Below, piece by piece: positions 24,001 through 26,646 of a DNA stretch of 64,000 nucleotides. Location: contig NZ_QHHQ01000003.1 of the NCBI RefSeq assembly GCF_003258595.1, positions 558,001 through 622,000 on the forward strand, read 5' to 3'. The notes beneath the pieces are model-generated. The model did no database searches. It worked only from the letters and a program-made list of their open reading frames with translations, and had not been told where the DNA came from. A program made the translations under genes and the position numbers. The stretch's first letter is position 1; every line of letters starts with the position of its first letter. This stretch comes from Acuticoccus sediminis (lineage in GTDB: Bacteria > Pseudomonadota > Alphaproteobacteria > Rhizobiales > Amorphaceae).

Positions 24001-26013
24001 CGTCGCGCCGACCGCGCTCGCCTCCGCGCTGCCGTCCGCCCGCGTTTCGACCTCGATGTCGCTCGTCGCAGTCAGCGCCACCGCGCCCGACGCGGAGATG
24101 GTCGTCGCGCCCGCCGCCGTGACCTCCGCTCCGCCGCCCACGACGACGACGGTCGCCGCCGCGTCGGCCGAGGCGTCGGACGTGTCGTCCCCGTCCGCCG
24201 CGTCCGCGAAGGAGGCGTCGATGGTGACGCCGGCATCCATCGTCACGTCCGCGCCGCTGATGCTCGCCCCGTCGAGGGCGATCTCGGCGGTCGGCAGCAG
24301 GGTCAGCAGCGAGGCGTCCAGCGATGCGCCGAGATCGCTCGGCGTCACGGTCGGTGCGGTCGTCGCCGACGCGTTCAGATCGACGACGCCGGTGGAGGTC
24401 AGCACGCCGCTGACCTCGATGCGCGCCGTCGGCAGGGCCACGAAGAGCCCCTGCAGGACCGGGTCGGGGATGAGCCCCATCGTGTCGATCGCGCCGTCGT
24501 CCTCCGCCACGGCGTTGAGGGTGATGGCGGACGCGGTGATCGACCCGGAGACCTCGATTTCCTCTGAATTGACGGTGACCGTGCTGGTCGTGACGAGGTT
24601 GCCCTCGACGATCACCACGTCGTCGCCGTCCTCGCCGTTGACGATGAGCGATGCGCTCCCGAGGTTCACGTCCTCGATCGTCAGCCGGTCGCGCGACAGG
24701 AACGGAATGCCCTCGTCCTCGCCGAGGTTGATCGTGAGGCTCGACGAGGGCACCGCGAACTCGACGCTCTCGAACGTGATGATCTCGAACGGATCGGTCG
24801 AGGCGATCGTCAGCGTGCCGCCGTCCTGGGACAGCGTCGCGGTATCGCTCATCCCCGACAGGTCGATGACGCGGTCGGTGGTGTTCGTGTTGTCCGTGAT
24901 GGGTTCCAGGCCGTCGTAGACGAGGACCACCCCGTCCCGGTTGACGGTGCCGGAGGTCGGGCCCGTCGCGGTGTAGACGACGCTGTCGAAGGTCCCGCCG
25001 TCGAAGACCATAACGTCGTAGCCGCCATCGCCCCCGTCCAGCCCACCGGTCAGCGATCCGGTTGCGCCGACGACGAAGACGTCCTCGTTGTCCGCCGCGC
25101 CGACGAGCGACTCGACCCCGACGAACGCGCTGCCCGCGACCGTGCCGGTGTCGGCCCCGTCCACCGTCCAGGTCGTATCGACGGGCGGTCCCGTCAGCAC
25201 ATCGTGCCCCGCGCCGCCCGAGATGGTCACGCGCGCCGCGGTCACCTCGTCGAGGGCGCCGAGGGCGATCGTGTCCGCGCCCGCGCCGGCCTCGAGCGTG
25301 AGGTCGCCGCCGGGTCCGGACGCGTCGAAGTCGATCAGGCCGGGCGCGCGGACGCCGACGCCGTCCTCGATCCCCATCAGTGACAGGGCGTGACCCGCGA
25401 CGCTGGTGTCGGCGAAGATGCGGCTGCCGGCGGTGGTCTGATCGTCGACACGCTCCACTCCGCCCAGCGTGACGGCGAGCGCGTCGCCGCCTCCGGCCAG
25501 GTCGAGCGTCCCGTGCCCGGTGCTGTCGGTCGCGAGGCGCACGCCGTCCAGCCTCCCGTCGACGGTCAGCACATCCTCCCCCGCACCACCGGAGAACGTG
25601 ACCGGCGTGACGAAGCCGTCCGAGAAGTCGATCTCGAGCGTGTCGTCGTCGGACGTGCCGAGCACGGAGACGACGCCGACCCGCTCCATCGACTGGGCCG
25701 CCACCTCGATACCGGAGGTGCGGTCGGTGACGTGCAGGAACTGTGTGAGGTTGTCGTAGTGGAGGGAGAGGTTGTTGCCGAGGTCGCCCATGTCGAGGTT
25801 GAGCGGGGCGATATCGGCGGAGAGCAGGTAGCGCGGTTCGAGGGCTTCGATGTCGAAGCCGGTCGGCGGGGCGGTGGCACTCTCCCTCGACCGAAGCCGT
25901 CGTGCCTTCAGGAAATGAGGGTGGACCGGCCTGTCTCCCCGCCCTTTGCCCTTGCGCCACCTAAGCTTTTTGGGGCCAGCGTCGCAGAATACGGAGCCGA
26001 ACGGAGTAGACAT
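1..26013 (-). CDS. Giant LEPR-XLL beta-repeat protein, 3' end outside window
   Basis: The frame starting at ATG 26013 reads without a stop to the left edge: at least 8,671 residues, well over 800 kDa. A GAGGGA ribosome site lies a few bases upstream of this ATG; the ATG four bases further upstream is out of frame. The N-terminus is basic and has no ordinary signal peptide. Residues 58-65 read LEPRYLLS, the hallmark of the LEPR-XLL family of enormous bacterial repeat proteins. GGAGxDxL-like calcium-binding motifs follow (residues about 130-230), then thousands of residues of VTVxAxD / ADIGDGxxV beta-strand repeats. The chain is rich in A, D, G, S, T and V. I noticed only about three Cys, and Lys is rare after the N-terminus. 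The last 2.5 kb in view is less repetitive. Export and surface adhesion or matrix binding are inferred from family type; the C-terminal export signal would lie beyond the window. Confidence 0.93.
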   Translation of the reverse strand, partial: MSTPFGSVFCDAGPKKLRWRKGKGRGDRPVHPHFLKARRLRSRESATAPPTGFDIEALEPRYLLSADIAPLNLDMGDLGNNLSLHYDNLTQFLHVTDRTSGIEVAAQSMERVGVVSVLGTSDDDTLEIDFSDGFVTPVTFSGGAGEDVLTVDGRLDGVRLATDSTGHGTLDLAGGGDALAVTLGGVERVDDQTTAGSRIFADTSVAGHALSLMGIEDGVGVRAPGLIDFDASGPGGDLTLEAGAGADTIALGALDEVTAARVTISGGAGHDVLTGPPVDTTWTVDGADTGTVAGSAFVGVESLVGAADNEDVFVVGATGSLTGGLDGGDGGYDVMVFDGGTFDSVVYTATGPTSGTVNRDGVVLVYDGLEPITDNTNTTDRVIDLSGMSDTATLSQDGGTLTIASTDPFEIITFESVEFAVPSSSLTINLGEDEGIPFLSRDRLTIEDVNLGSASLIVNGEDGDDVVIVEGNLVTTSTVTVNSEEIEVSGSITASAITLNAVAEDDGAIDTMGLIPDPVLQGLFVALPTARIEVSGVLTSTGVVDLNASATTAPTVTPSDLGASLDASLLTLLPTAEIALDGASISGADVTMDAGVTIDASFADAADGDDTSDASADAAATVVVVGGGAEVTAAGATTISASGAVALTATSDIEVETRADGSAEASAVGATLAVTEVSTDTRVALAGSTSIGANGGDGPDSITLSATLTSDVSTTSLSTQGGADDAGGASQSNQRLEDPNQDGDVGDRAQTADGNVGFAAAVAISDYRPTTSVVLDTDGAVATDGALEMTAMSSDAVATTADGSTTEAGTGVGIAVGLQTIASSVTIDLFDGGTIAAGGGVSLDAAMDAGNSFSLTATSGTGDDASTSIAGALSIHSVSSVVAARVSDGGGGGVDLGGADLTLNAEAETDVSTAAVPREDAESGTAFGIGASVALTILDTLTIAEIADGAGVTGAGDVTLNAESIHDATTTASGPAEGGDVVATPVAAITINTNTTTALIGTGDPLSGGEISVMSRQDGDTLSRATGDAEGADAAIGASLAMVLNDEGNSASLMRDATATGALSIVSTGLVRSRALSSASAAGDSDSGSSGDVNAANQDQQDFANDQADARGGSSSSQTQTPDASTSEGQLALAAAVAIDLVDSATVAEIGDGVAVVSAGAVTVRAISNKDSAADADASAANGGAGSVGVAVAINEGKVHNEALVGEGASVSATDVSVEAEMAQRNLRVSATDVPVVDIAANTVFLGPGTGIATGDALVYGDGGGTAIGGLSDGATYYAIALGGGLFQLASSEMDAGDGEEIDLTSTGAGTGHTLTDTGMEDFDFDPASDALRLIINGGDALRTGDALVYREAGGDPIGGLTNGETYFAIVDDDGAISLAGSLEGALAGEAVTLTSAGGGNGNRLADRMHRSVAGATSGASGGNLGLAGAVAIDLGESGHLARLAGEADASGAVVVEATGRSDARALADAAQDETDDTSVGAGASVATTITDHLTVAEITGSGALGGSPTDVTVRASGVYDALTRANGGAEGGTALTPVAAIAILRAQTDALVDATDPISASGNVLVRANHTTSVDTDAVGESTGDDAAVGVSLALTSRDDIANARLASDTTADAVTVHVLGAIDADTGAEASAGGSEQEGDAPDTVDQRGEGALGAANGDAASRRTSGTGSSTTSVPDAETADGPVSVAAAIALDLGTVALTAESVDADIVADAPVRVLSRSNVDGAADASGEAVSDGGSATVGAAVAIVSGPVTSTARVSGGSVMASGLVVRAATFPASGDDTHTFTAEATSGASDGDVGVAGSFALVRPTVTTAAGITDGTSVTLSGPDPFVVRAQPDVSTSAIADAAQSGGDTFGLGASFAIDASNTATTATVGDDVTVTGAEVARVDAFAGHQALAQARGGVEGGTAITPVVAVTSVVNTAAAAIAQTASLESDGDVTVRTVLTADTKADAEGSADAEDAAIGTVLGLAIVEDSGSALIEGGVVSGGDVLVQTNMVTSARSRAVASATGAPEEGGGGADVQSQVDGQVTNANAEGGTSASSPDTSTSDGAVTVAAAVGITLFQSSALAAIRGVSGTPASVEADGAVDVRGLQHADAAAVADASAADETDGTTIAAAVAVSDSTLNNVALIEEADVTADDVTVSARAPARTVSISPTSGPVVDLGDDTIFVGFPSTPFTTGEEVTYDAGAGSAIGGLTDGETYFVVLEGDGRIGLAQDANAAADGETIDLTSVGTGSEHVLVRGAVDAGDPEANAPADVTFDPGADGTFIPLPNEMGLMTGDPVTYQTTGNAIGGLTDGNEYYAIVENGRLRLAASQADALAGNAITITGPGTGEHSLTGFLLSHGATAISGASGGDIGVAAAAAFTGADGITSADIGENVALTLTGGDPAVLVRAETPVLTLTAAKPESAGESVGVGLSFAFSREGVDTHAGIAESATVEGAEDVSVVAASTHFVVTEANAGTEGEDGGSGAIALSVVEPVTEAILLGGTEAIDLSGDVTVEAQSLVAMGTNADADVDGAEGAGVGIALALGWDESDAVAMLDRDISTGAATANEVMVDARRTSSAATVANGSAAGADGPLTADQQIGNNSNFADSRSDSPLETPQPGADIDDANATAADQTSNPGGEGGTGEDATSETQGGSVEVAAAIAVTVGAGDALATIGDDRVVDADDDVRVRALNDADATTIAFGTALTTEGGTAVGAAVASNVVSGDAAARIGNGAEITGSTVTVLGATSNGERNEIRAVALAGGGATQMGEGEDSSAGGAGAAAINIYSGGRTAGIGDDATITAETGDLVVRGRHDFGVQAIAGAGALAIGDEGTSVGAGVTFNRVDTDASATIGTDGLIDVDDDLVVDASTDIAVLELSVLGLTQTGQEFTALAVGAGIGSGADAGAGSAIINVFAVDTLARIGAGTGIVAGGDVTVSAEDTTPITDFAGALATSLEGVGVGVGLDVTVLTKSTVAQIEGGTSAANATSIEAGGNVIVEATSEEDIFILSANLGAGESTSAAGAANVLVVTSETMALLGNVPADDPDAPDPGDPVDGSIVVAADGSVLVAADSTTLMDVYAGTLGASLSGSAAGISVSVVVDRDVTRAGIGGGAVVDALGTETVDAPTSEFGSDGQQGAESVRGVAVVATGYTDLTDLAIGASGSLGQDNSGEDNSETDGGTAVGIALSTAVAVLRGQTKATVGEGARINENDAGRSPNQRIVLRAADEVNIDNDAGSGTFAYGGDATVGGAVSVNDVDRAVWARAFGDNVLRAANGISLTATSANNIDTTTVGVAGTVQSGDSEGEENFDFAGAGSVAVTLVDGETLAQVRSPATVETPGALEITAEDHSVIDTDAGGAAATIAADSGATQGAIGASVAYNEFNYDVMASIRNAEIEADDAVTVSALNAAELEALSIAGAIAGSNDSDAFGGAGSAAVNRAEGATRALVTGGTLLTDGDVDVSAADTMSADADAGSAAVAVATNGGDLGAIAVDAAVAINRITSNTTAAVINVATLEGDALTISALSDQAVTGFALGIAGALEAGDDSVLGLAGAGSGVGNTIASSAAARLNGSSVTANSDDVTLEAADTSTIEGQAGAVDISFAVGDGDNVGVGLGIAVVDNEITNSAIAQANGSDIATPDNVVVDALGDSDISGSAFGIGLTVAAGDGTAVAVNATGAVILNDIANVTRAAIVDSSPASPETVDAGDAVTVSAADTGTVGASAVAGIATIAIGGDTSGNGSAAVAVADNVVNNTVEALVEDVDVTSGDDVSVTADSETAIDVDAVSVTVAFTGSDSAQISVSVGVSRASNTIGTTATAAVRDADVSAGGPVSVIANDDSEIVANIVAVSVSAGLSGEGGGTVNVAAAVAENVVGTTTVAEVVASGIEAEDLITVSASSTAMIDVVGVGASVGVAIGGSSGAVNVAGTGTGAAARNTIASTVRASVEDGSVLDVLGNGADIFVTATDESTIQADVVAASVSVAVGGTTVNFTLAIAVSIAENTVMNTVQAVVDDATLDADGNVAVTALGDREVDVSGSSAAISITAGSGTVNFGVSVTVALATNIIGGSVEALVSDADADINPALDRHIAAGDGVLVTAADESSIDAVNDSTAVAVTLGSGAVTFGAAASAAVAENVVTTEVRARIDNSVVDSGDEVSVTASNDVTVDATTVAVTLTVAAGLGTFSGAFGGAGARSTNTLSGVTEAVIGTGSVVTAEDEITVTADETAAVDADTVAASISGSVGPTIGVSISVSVSLAENALSGVVTAGITDSVAESTGDGITVEANGAGSITATTVAVSASLTASGGFSLAGTGAGATANNTMSRNVSAIVENSDLDADGPVSVAASDVSSIDASVGSFGASLAVGSSGAVSINIVVATATNTLNGSVDAHVSNSTVDTTDGEVTVAASANNQIESATRAIAMNVTASGAVAVTVSGSGAVATNTMSNTVTAAIDGGSVVRAPDEITVSAENLSPVDARVFASTLSITASSGASIGFNVAATRATNTNNGTVLASIDGSDVASEGDSVAVTAVSDNDTTAISTAATMSLQAASGVALGGAGTGADARNTTNNVTQASITNGSVVEADGDVTVDAIDTSSFLTQLIAATVNVSGSGGAAVSVSIAVTRALNTLGASTIATIDGSDVTSLDGDVIVDADNVNEIQATAVSMALSVGGSGGVSVGGAGTGAVARNTITSLVEASVYDSVIDAAGEVSVTATDQSTVDALLLSVSVSVTGSGAAAVNIAIAATTALNSMSGTTLATIDGSTVTAPDGVTVDARLSNSIEADGIATAVAISAAGGGSIGGAGTGVVARNIMNNAVEASVRDGSTITTDEGVLVRARDLSDIDATLTAVSAGIAASGGAAIALTVALSLARVDYNTTVDAVVEGSTITAGDDIDVTARSFGTVAVDAVGIGISLGGAGGVSISGSVAGARAVVSATNRTAAEVIDSVLTTDAGVDVTARDNSEVELDVVGVAVSVAGSAGVSATLSISFAEARTTWGGDVIAAISGSTVDAQDTVLVDAQGNASIDAEGTGVSVSISVSAGLTISGAGTGASIVNVVGQDVIASIDDGSDVSSADDSVTVNAEDDMDVDASALAAAVSASISLGASFSFAIAAARATNTFDGMTRAIVSDSAVAGNGDVAEVLASSTSLVDAQADAIALAISVSFVPGAFSAAGAVASNSSNRLVEAAVEDGSDVFSLNDLTVEATDTSDYDACVLALSLSLGFGAALGVGEATNDIAGDVVARLEDSTAVSQNGDVLVLSSANLDVLSSASIAAVTLGGGGAGTGSRATTNLNRDVDAHAVSSDITADGDLYVDADADLIARTETIGIAGALDFAVSAMESVANVSGATRAYLDGDMTIDVDDDVFVTADSVARALPNGLNVAVGANAGAVVLMSATVARDTLAFVGGTQVDPLDDALLLPVAIDMGNARLTLDAGATLEADAAPANLAFSIANGVAVTMTEATIAGRTESFIGENVTLTAGELDMTADSDEEAFANNVTVAVSLGHTVDVSHATATITSDTAVYIGTRAGETPRPASTTTVTLAPGGGRDGRATLAATSERYSEATISGGSGAGIRVSEYEATADTGGSVRAYVGENTDLTAENLAITADAPQMEAQAASNTIGIALLGGVSVIIPEARVTAVVEAFIGNETGTAATSTATPAIAINGSGNGNGDVIVDADAVVLANSEIVCGEGSLGFDVSVLRPRAEASAEVRAFVREGVDIMAEELHVEAGNSDDRINLDATASIFTAGFSAAGSVDTIDIETVVDGTVEAFIGRPIGTPLNAVFTQVITVDEPIDVQAWSDMNAVSDVFNGTASFGATIALVQTDAEVSGVTRAYVGQATRVVADGLDIDADGAYEALATTRLVGISGVASGAIQSSRAVVSGLVDAHVGAPAGTNPSTNLATLVLDGDLTVNAFATMVASPVATGVGISGGITIGGYTLEAVVSGEVLAYVGEGVDVTADSLSILADTGAMDATADMVSVGISGVGAATVVSTTATVSASVEAFIGASRARDAANVMTAIDVGGGEVTVVADSTMNAVSSTAGLSVSGLAFDIFEPTAIVSGNVSAFVRDGVDMAAGALDVSAGEIGDDRVVFNAVATTVLANVTLGLGVGIGTAVATTEGTAEAFIGAAAGRVRGGMAGAQLDVSGDVDVTALSDIIADANADGGGGSAGVNVTLFEPRATAGGLTRAYAGDGLDIESASLGIIADGNADADADTFAISFAGAVTVQGINPIAFASHDVEAFVGEALGSTRNVGADGQAEISIANGGGNPGDVTVSATADTAADTLVTSISGSFAANITQIRSTSIIAGATRAYVGEETVLSADDVDVDASETTAQANATMSSFGGAGVANVSVLHAEAIASRTTETFVGDNSELNLGDGNLSLTAVTDTGDPLAVARIDSAGVSGAVDVNAVDVIARVGILDDGLTDSPRSATRSSIGDGVLIDANNVTVDADAVVNAEATNANPLRIGGAVQVSSLVVTGSVDHETRASVGDDVLMMLTGDLDVTADAVSTATPSVTNVSASLAVSFTASTVTTLIESETFAGIGNDGRISADSVDVLANAEHDADASVDAIGGSLLIAIGSLVANATDTGSVRAEIGNAVGGAAQTSVATTGAAGITVSAQLDGRVTAQPNLATIGLLGSGGAVTSNAINDATVGAGFGPDAAISSDAGPVELIADMRGVAYATATSFSAALGGTLSAINGNAEFTPNVSVDVGDATNVFAGGASPLSIAARLNFDNALGFLVDTSQPGADLGFGAIVDGRQTSVGLGLAANGSTLSSLSDADVGIDIGTNANLRADTGDVGIVARNSNNAFGSADSFAASIGIAVSSSDLSVNTFGSTLVVFDGDVSGGGVAGARDLNIDARGFSAANAAFAGRQGATVSISDSGNISANTDSALNVEFGSSSSQIQTTRDINVVAIFNTDADAKSVASSFGGLSIGSMGSIATATADVGLTVGAAPQIEAAGDVVLRAEHGTAIVQLADGSVQTTDATNPSIGESAPGTNNFVDFGQPHGLDTGDLIGFVGEDSGGLIQGRTYTAVVRDDTSTYLGGTFGGGVNTANDTITIEGHTFEDGDAVYYHSNGAAPVGGLNNGQRYLVTVIDENTIKLFDPALAETDVVVDRGDVSANTIQGANTFENGDVVTYHAGPLSEFTAGVVDADVNPGAMNPVVADGSNRIYVPGHTFDIGDEVVFTADGPNTIEVAGGADLADGETYFVAGGGAALGNVPGFAADADYIRLARTADEATGFVDDDMNFVPPEIIDIVRDADDPTIYGLRTVEDAPIDGLVEGQSYFVVNRAAGSFQLANTSGGAPIAIDAGGLTGGTHTFSVDGVDLTASGGAGEHALILDLTGDVIGSFSGVGGAGGLNAAPSGNGIVTASTTGVSGGVVSAESVTAVAAQDVNVELNVGDAAISANDIVIASDSVLSVATTTDAAQGGGITLGTTTAVADGDNVNALDIAGGAELVARDDIDIDASGSTTVSTYASTNQAAFGNDAVARTESLSTYSITATVDGSLRAQDVIAVDSTSRSDVEAVSRVRTSGFAGASTTEARSRIGDNDINDNPDPNLAETLAVIGGTLDARVVDIEARVASMRGLADANSDARAFGADVDSGASARAAAHTEVILDAGSDTTGSDEVTITARTSNINNYGRAHSRLGGAGGDSDATAVGYVDSEAKVEGRFGSDIATHDLDVNAIQSGLSNGARATKNGAVVDFGDAEASASTEADRNIFFESRVRLLAEEDPVLVVDENGVIQVKQNVDLLGAGGTILDLDVGDPVPTADIVVAPIVFDEVGTATFYANAIEGFDDVDPGEIWGNAAEFIVDKTFGSVTIINESPLDLVTNLIDVGNFIDIRSGVQNDDGAIINVIVDEIPDNEPGVPANNTPLDPDAAPATRFTFEFDLTPNYAPTLINILNILDNSVPGVSDVILADRIENPLGTTRILNQRGDIRSDQSDVVPSPTGGSLGHVELIRTNVIDLDAVGDIGGVASFQGGDFDIRVPIAIELVRYRDMDGVVQDWQATIDALGDVDVDITAMDRADGPNSDSTGDFSETVAIERITAGDNLEVVVNDTREGFNGIDAGTVTVNLYDPPGIDPENPVGPLEPGSGIYNLHFRPDISSPGIDNILRALGTDFVEIDSTYLFAEARSGGFLDIGHVSTTFDYVGDTAASTRTTSIGGGEANYGSVVVDDVPDTTVNFAISTDVNWAGGNQNVLGAATVVTNGNIVVQERTSDLRISLIESTAGNVTIAAPGRLIDAFTSVQSSPTLDVSGNGVFLISGLPTDENPAPFATGVGILGDFLEIDSAAHGPGVLNAVSFAGVRTGGIYLDELVGNMNVATINSLQDVSLRTRSGSVVDIQNDAATDIFARELDIDVHGAGSSIGTLNNALEVDTRIGSTGPSGSLAGGDDVAFEAPGDIVVTETNGILRVVLANSFNGDIVLTAGDDNPFATDVVVVNAGTAFFAESNVSPPNQDIDHPRIINPGGLFAPNGTVTVNDQEPVIITIAQSSGLFDNLMQAIRSRTDGAAAAGSVPQASAPAGDILFGGARHLQLPNVARGVSIAPAAADQLAASMSALQQTQSLLQAAFASGNYDTIAEVADMMAPIQEGTLVFDESLHEFVDTSAAPHVATLGAGPSDEPAVLDGDTGDAPSSGLISWQGRGAPL
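4010..4990 (-). repeat. Cluster of four IGGL/NG/YF-like modules
   Basis: Four more divergent relatives of the 75-80 residue module occur here. Cores read GGLIQGRTYTAV, VGGLNNGQRYLVTV, ADGETYFVAGG and IDGLVEGQSYFVV. The last is followed by GGLTGGTHTF. With the pairs near 22 and 19 kb this makes eight copies in view. Confidence 0.55.
6870..9990 (-). repeat. Alternating AYVGE / EAFIG repeats
   Basis: About 18 units spaced roughly 180 bp (60 residues) apart. Odd units contain RAYVGEGVDVTA-like cores (variants RAYLDG, RAFVREG, RAYAGDG). Even units contain EAFIG followed by an A/G/T/R loop (EAFIGRP, EAFIGAS, EAFIGAA, EAFVGEA). The strict alternation means the true period is a dyad of about 120 residues, the same size as in the neighbouring 10-15 kb repeat block, though the sequence differs. 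Confidence 0.7.
10300..14700 (-). repeat. Two-phase repeats of about 61 residues
   Basis: Units of 61-62 residues (about 184 bp) follow one another, each with a core like VTVxAxDxSxIDA, a run of small residues, then a strand ending in A-x-IDGSxV. Two flavours alternate. One carries GGAGTGAxARNT, the other AAxVNIAxAxTxALNT or similar. Two units therefore make a dyad of about 123 residues. The regular period and the repeated Asn-Thr and Asp-Gly turns suggest a beta-solenoid or stacked beta-sandwich stalk (inference). Confidence 0.7.
18990..19535 (-). repeat. Second pair of IGGL/NG/YF modules
   Basis: Two more copies of the module seen near 22 kb. The cores read IGGLTDGETYFVV and IGGLTDGNEYYAI, each preceded by TGE/TGD-x-V-TY and followed by a strand ending in LA and a G-x-G-x-H-x-L tail. 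Their position in the second long interval mirrors the first pair, which supports duplication of a whole block. Confidence 0.65.
21840..22330 (-). repeat. First pair of IGGL/NG/YF modules
   Basis: Two adjacent modules of about 75-80 residues. Each has the pattern TGDALVY, a short Gly-rich stretch, IGGL-(S/T)-(D/N)G-x-TYYAI or TYFAI, then a strand ending in LAS/LAG, then an E-x-(I/V)-x-LTS-x-G-x-G segment. They sit in the first long interval of the super-repeat. I do not recognise a named domain. Confidence 0.65.
25819..25842 (-). other. LEPR-XLL motif of the giant protein
   Basis: These codons give LEPRYLLS, preceded by FDIEA and followed by ADIAP. The match to the LEPR-XLL pattern near the N-terminus of very large repeat proteins fixes both the reading frame and the family. 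The basic segment before it (GPKKLRWRKGKGRG and following) is typical of the family and is not a standard Sec signal. Confidence 0.85.
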
Positions 26014-26646
26014 GGCATTCCCTCAACTAATTCACCGCCGTGACCGGAAGCCGCCATTCGACGACTCCCCGCCCCACGGCGGTGCTGCGCTCTAATAACT
26101 GTGGCGCCTTTGTACTTATGTATACGTTGTTTAGACCTAGCTTCCGGCAGGATTGTGTCTGAAGGCCATCAACTCATCGCTAGCTCGATCACGTCTGCAC
26201 TCGAGAGGAAGTTGCTAAATTTACTGCCGCTTTCCGCAAAACGTGTGCACTCGCGTCACGGCTTCGTGATGTTCATTGCCATGTTTCAATAATCACATTC
26301 TTGAAATCTGGCGTCTTAGAGGCGATTAGAAGGCAGGTCTGGCGCACCCGCCACATCCGGCCCGAGCGAGGCGCACCACGGCGCGGTCGCCGACACCGGG
26401 ACGGGCGCCGAAGGCTACGTCGAAGCTGCAATTTTCGCCTTAGGCGGGACCTGGAGCGAATCAGCCGCGAATCCGCCGAGCGCGTCGCACAGGCGCGGGG
26501 GTTCGCATCATGTGTGAGGATTCCGGCAAAACAGGCGCCTCTAAATTGCTCGCGGCCCGAACACATTTCTGCCAATATTCTACCATTACGCGTACCCACA
26601 CACCTGACAGGGGTACTGCGCAACCTCGTTCTCAGTGGAGCCCCTT
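26014..26646. promoter_or_regulatory. Divergent intergenic region between giant gene and cellulase
   Basis: About 630 bp with no convincing gene. It is clearly AT-richer than its surroundings, with runs such as TATGTATACG, GCTAAATTTAC and CAATAATCAC. It must hold the promoters of both head-to-head genes, but I could not identify a convincing -35/-10 pair. A small inverted repeat (TCACG-GCTT-CGTGA) lies near 26255. AT-rich DNA ahead of surface-protein genes is a usual target of MucR/Ros regulators, and a mucR gene lies at 50569-51012; control by it is inference only. Confidence 0.5.

Noticed and set aside
23084-25960. A 958-codon minus-strand frame overlapping the giant gene
   Set aside because: Arg-rich composition with no domains; it is the shifted frame of the same strand and starts inside the real gene.
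1-26013. Possible CRISPR array or simple DNA tandem repeat in the giant gene
   Set aside because: Repeats are at protein level and diverged in DNA; no short identical repeats with regular unique spacers were seen.
26101-26292. A 63-codon frame in the divergent intergenic region
   Set aside because: It has no convincing ribosome site, no recognisable family, and codon use unlike the neighbouring genes. Regulatory DNA is the better explanation.
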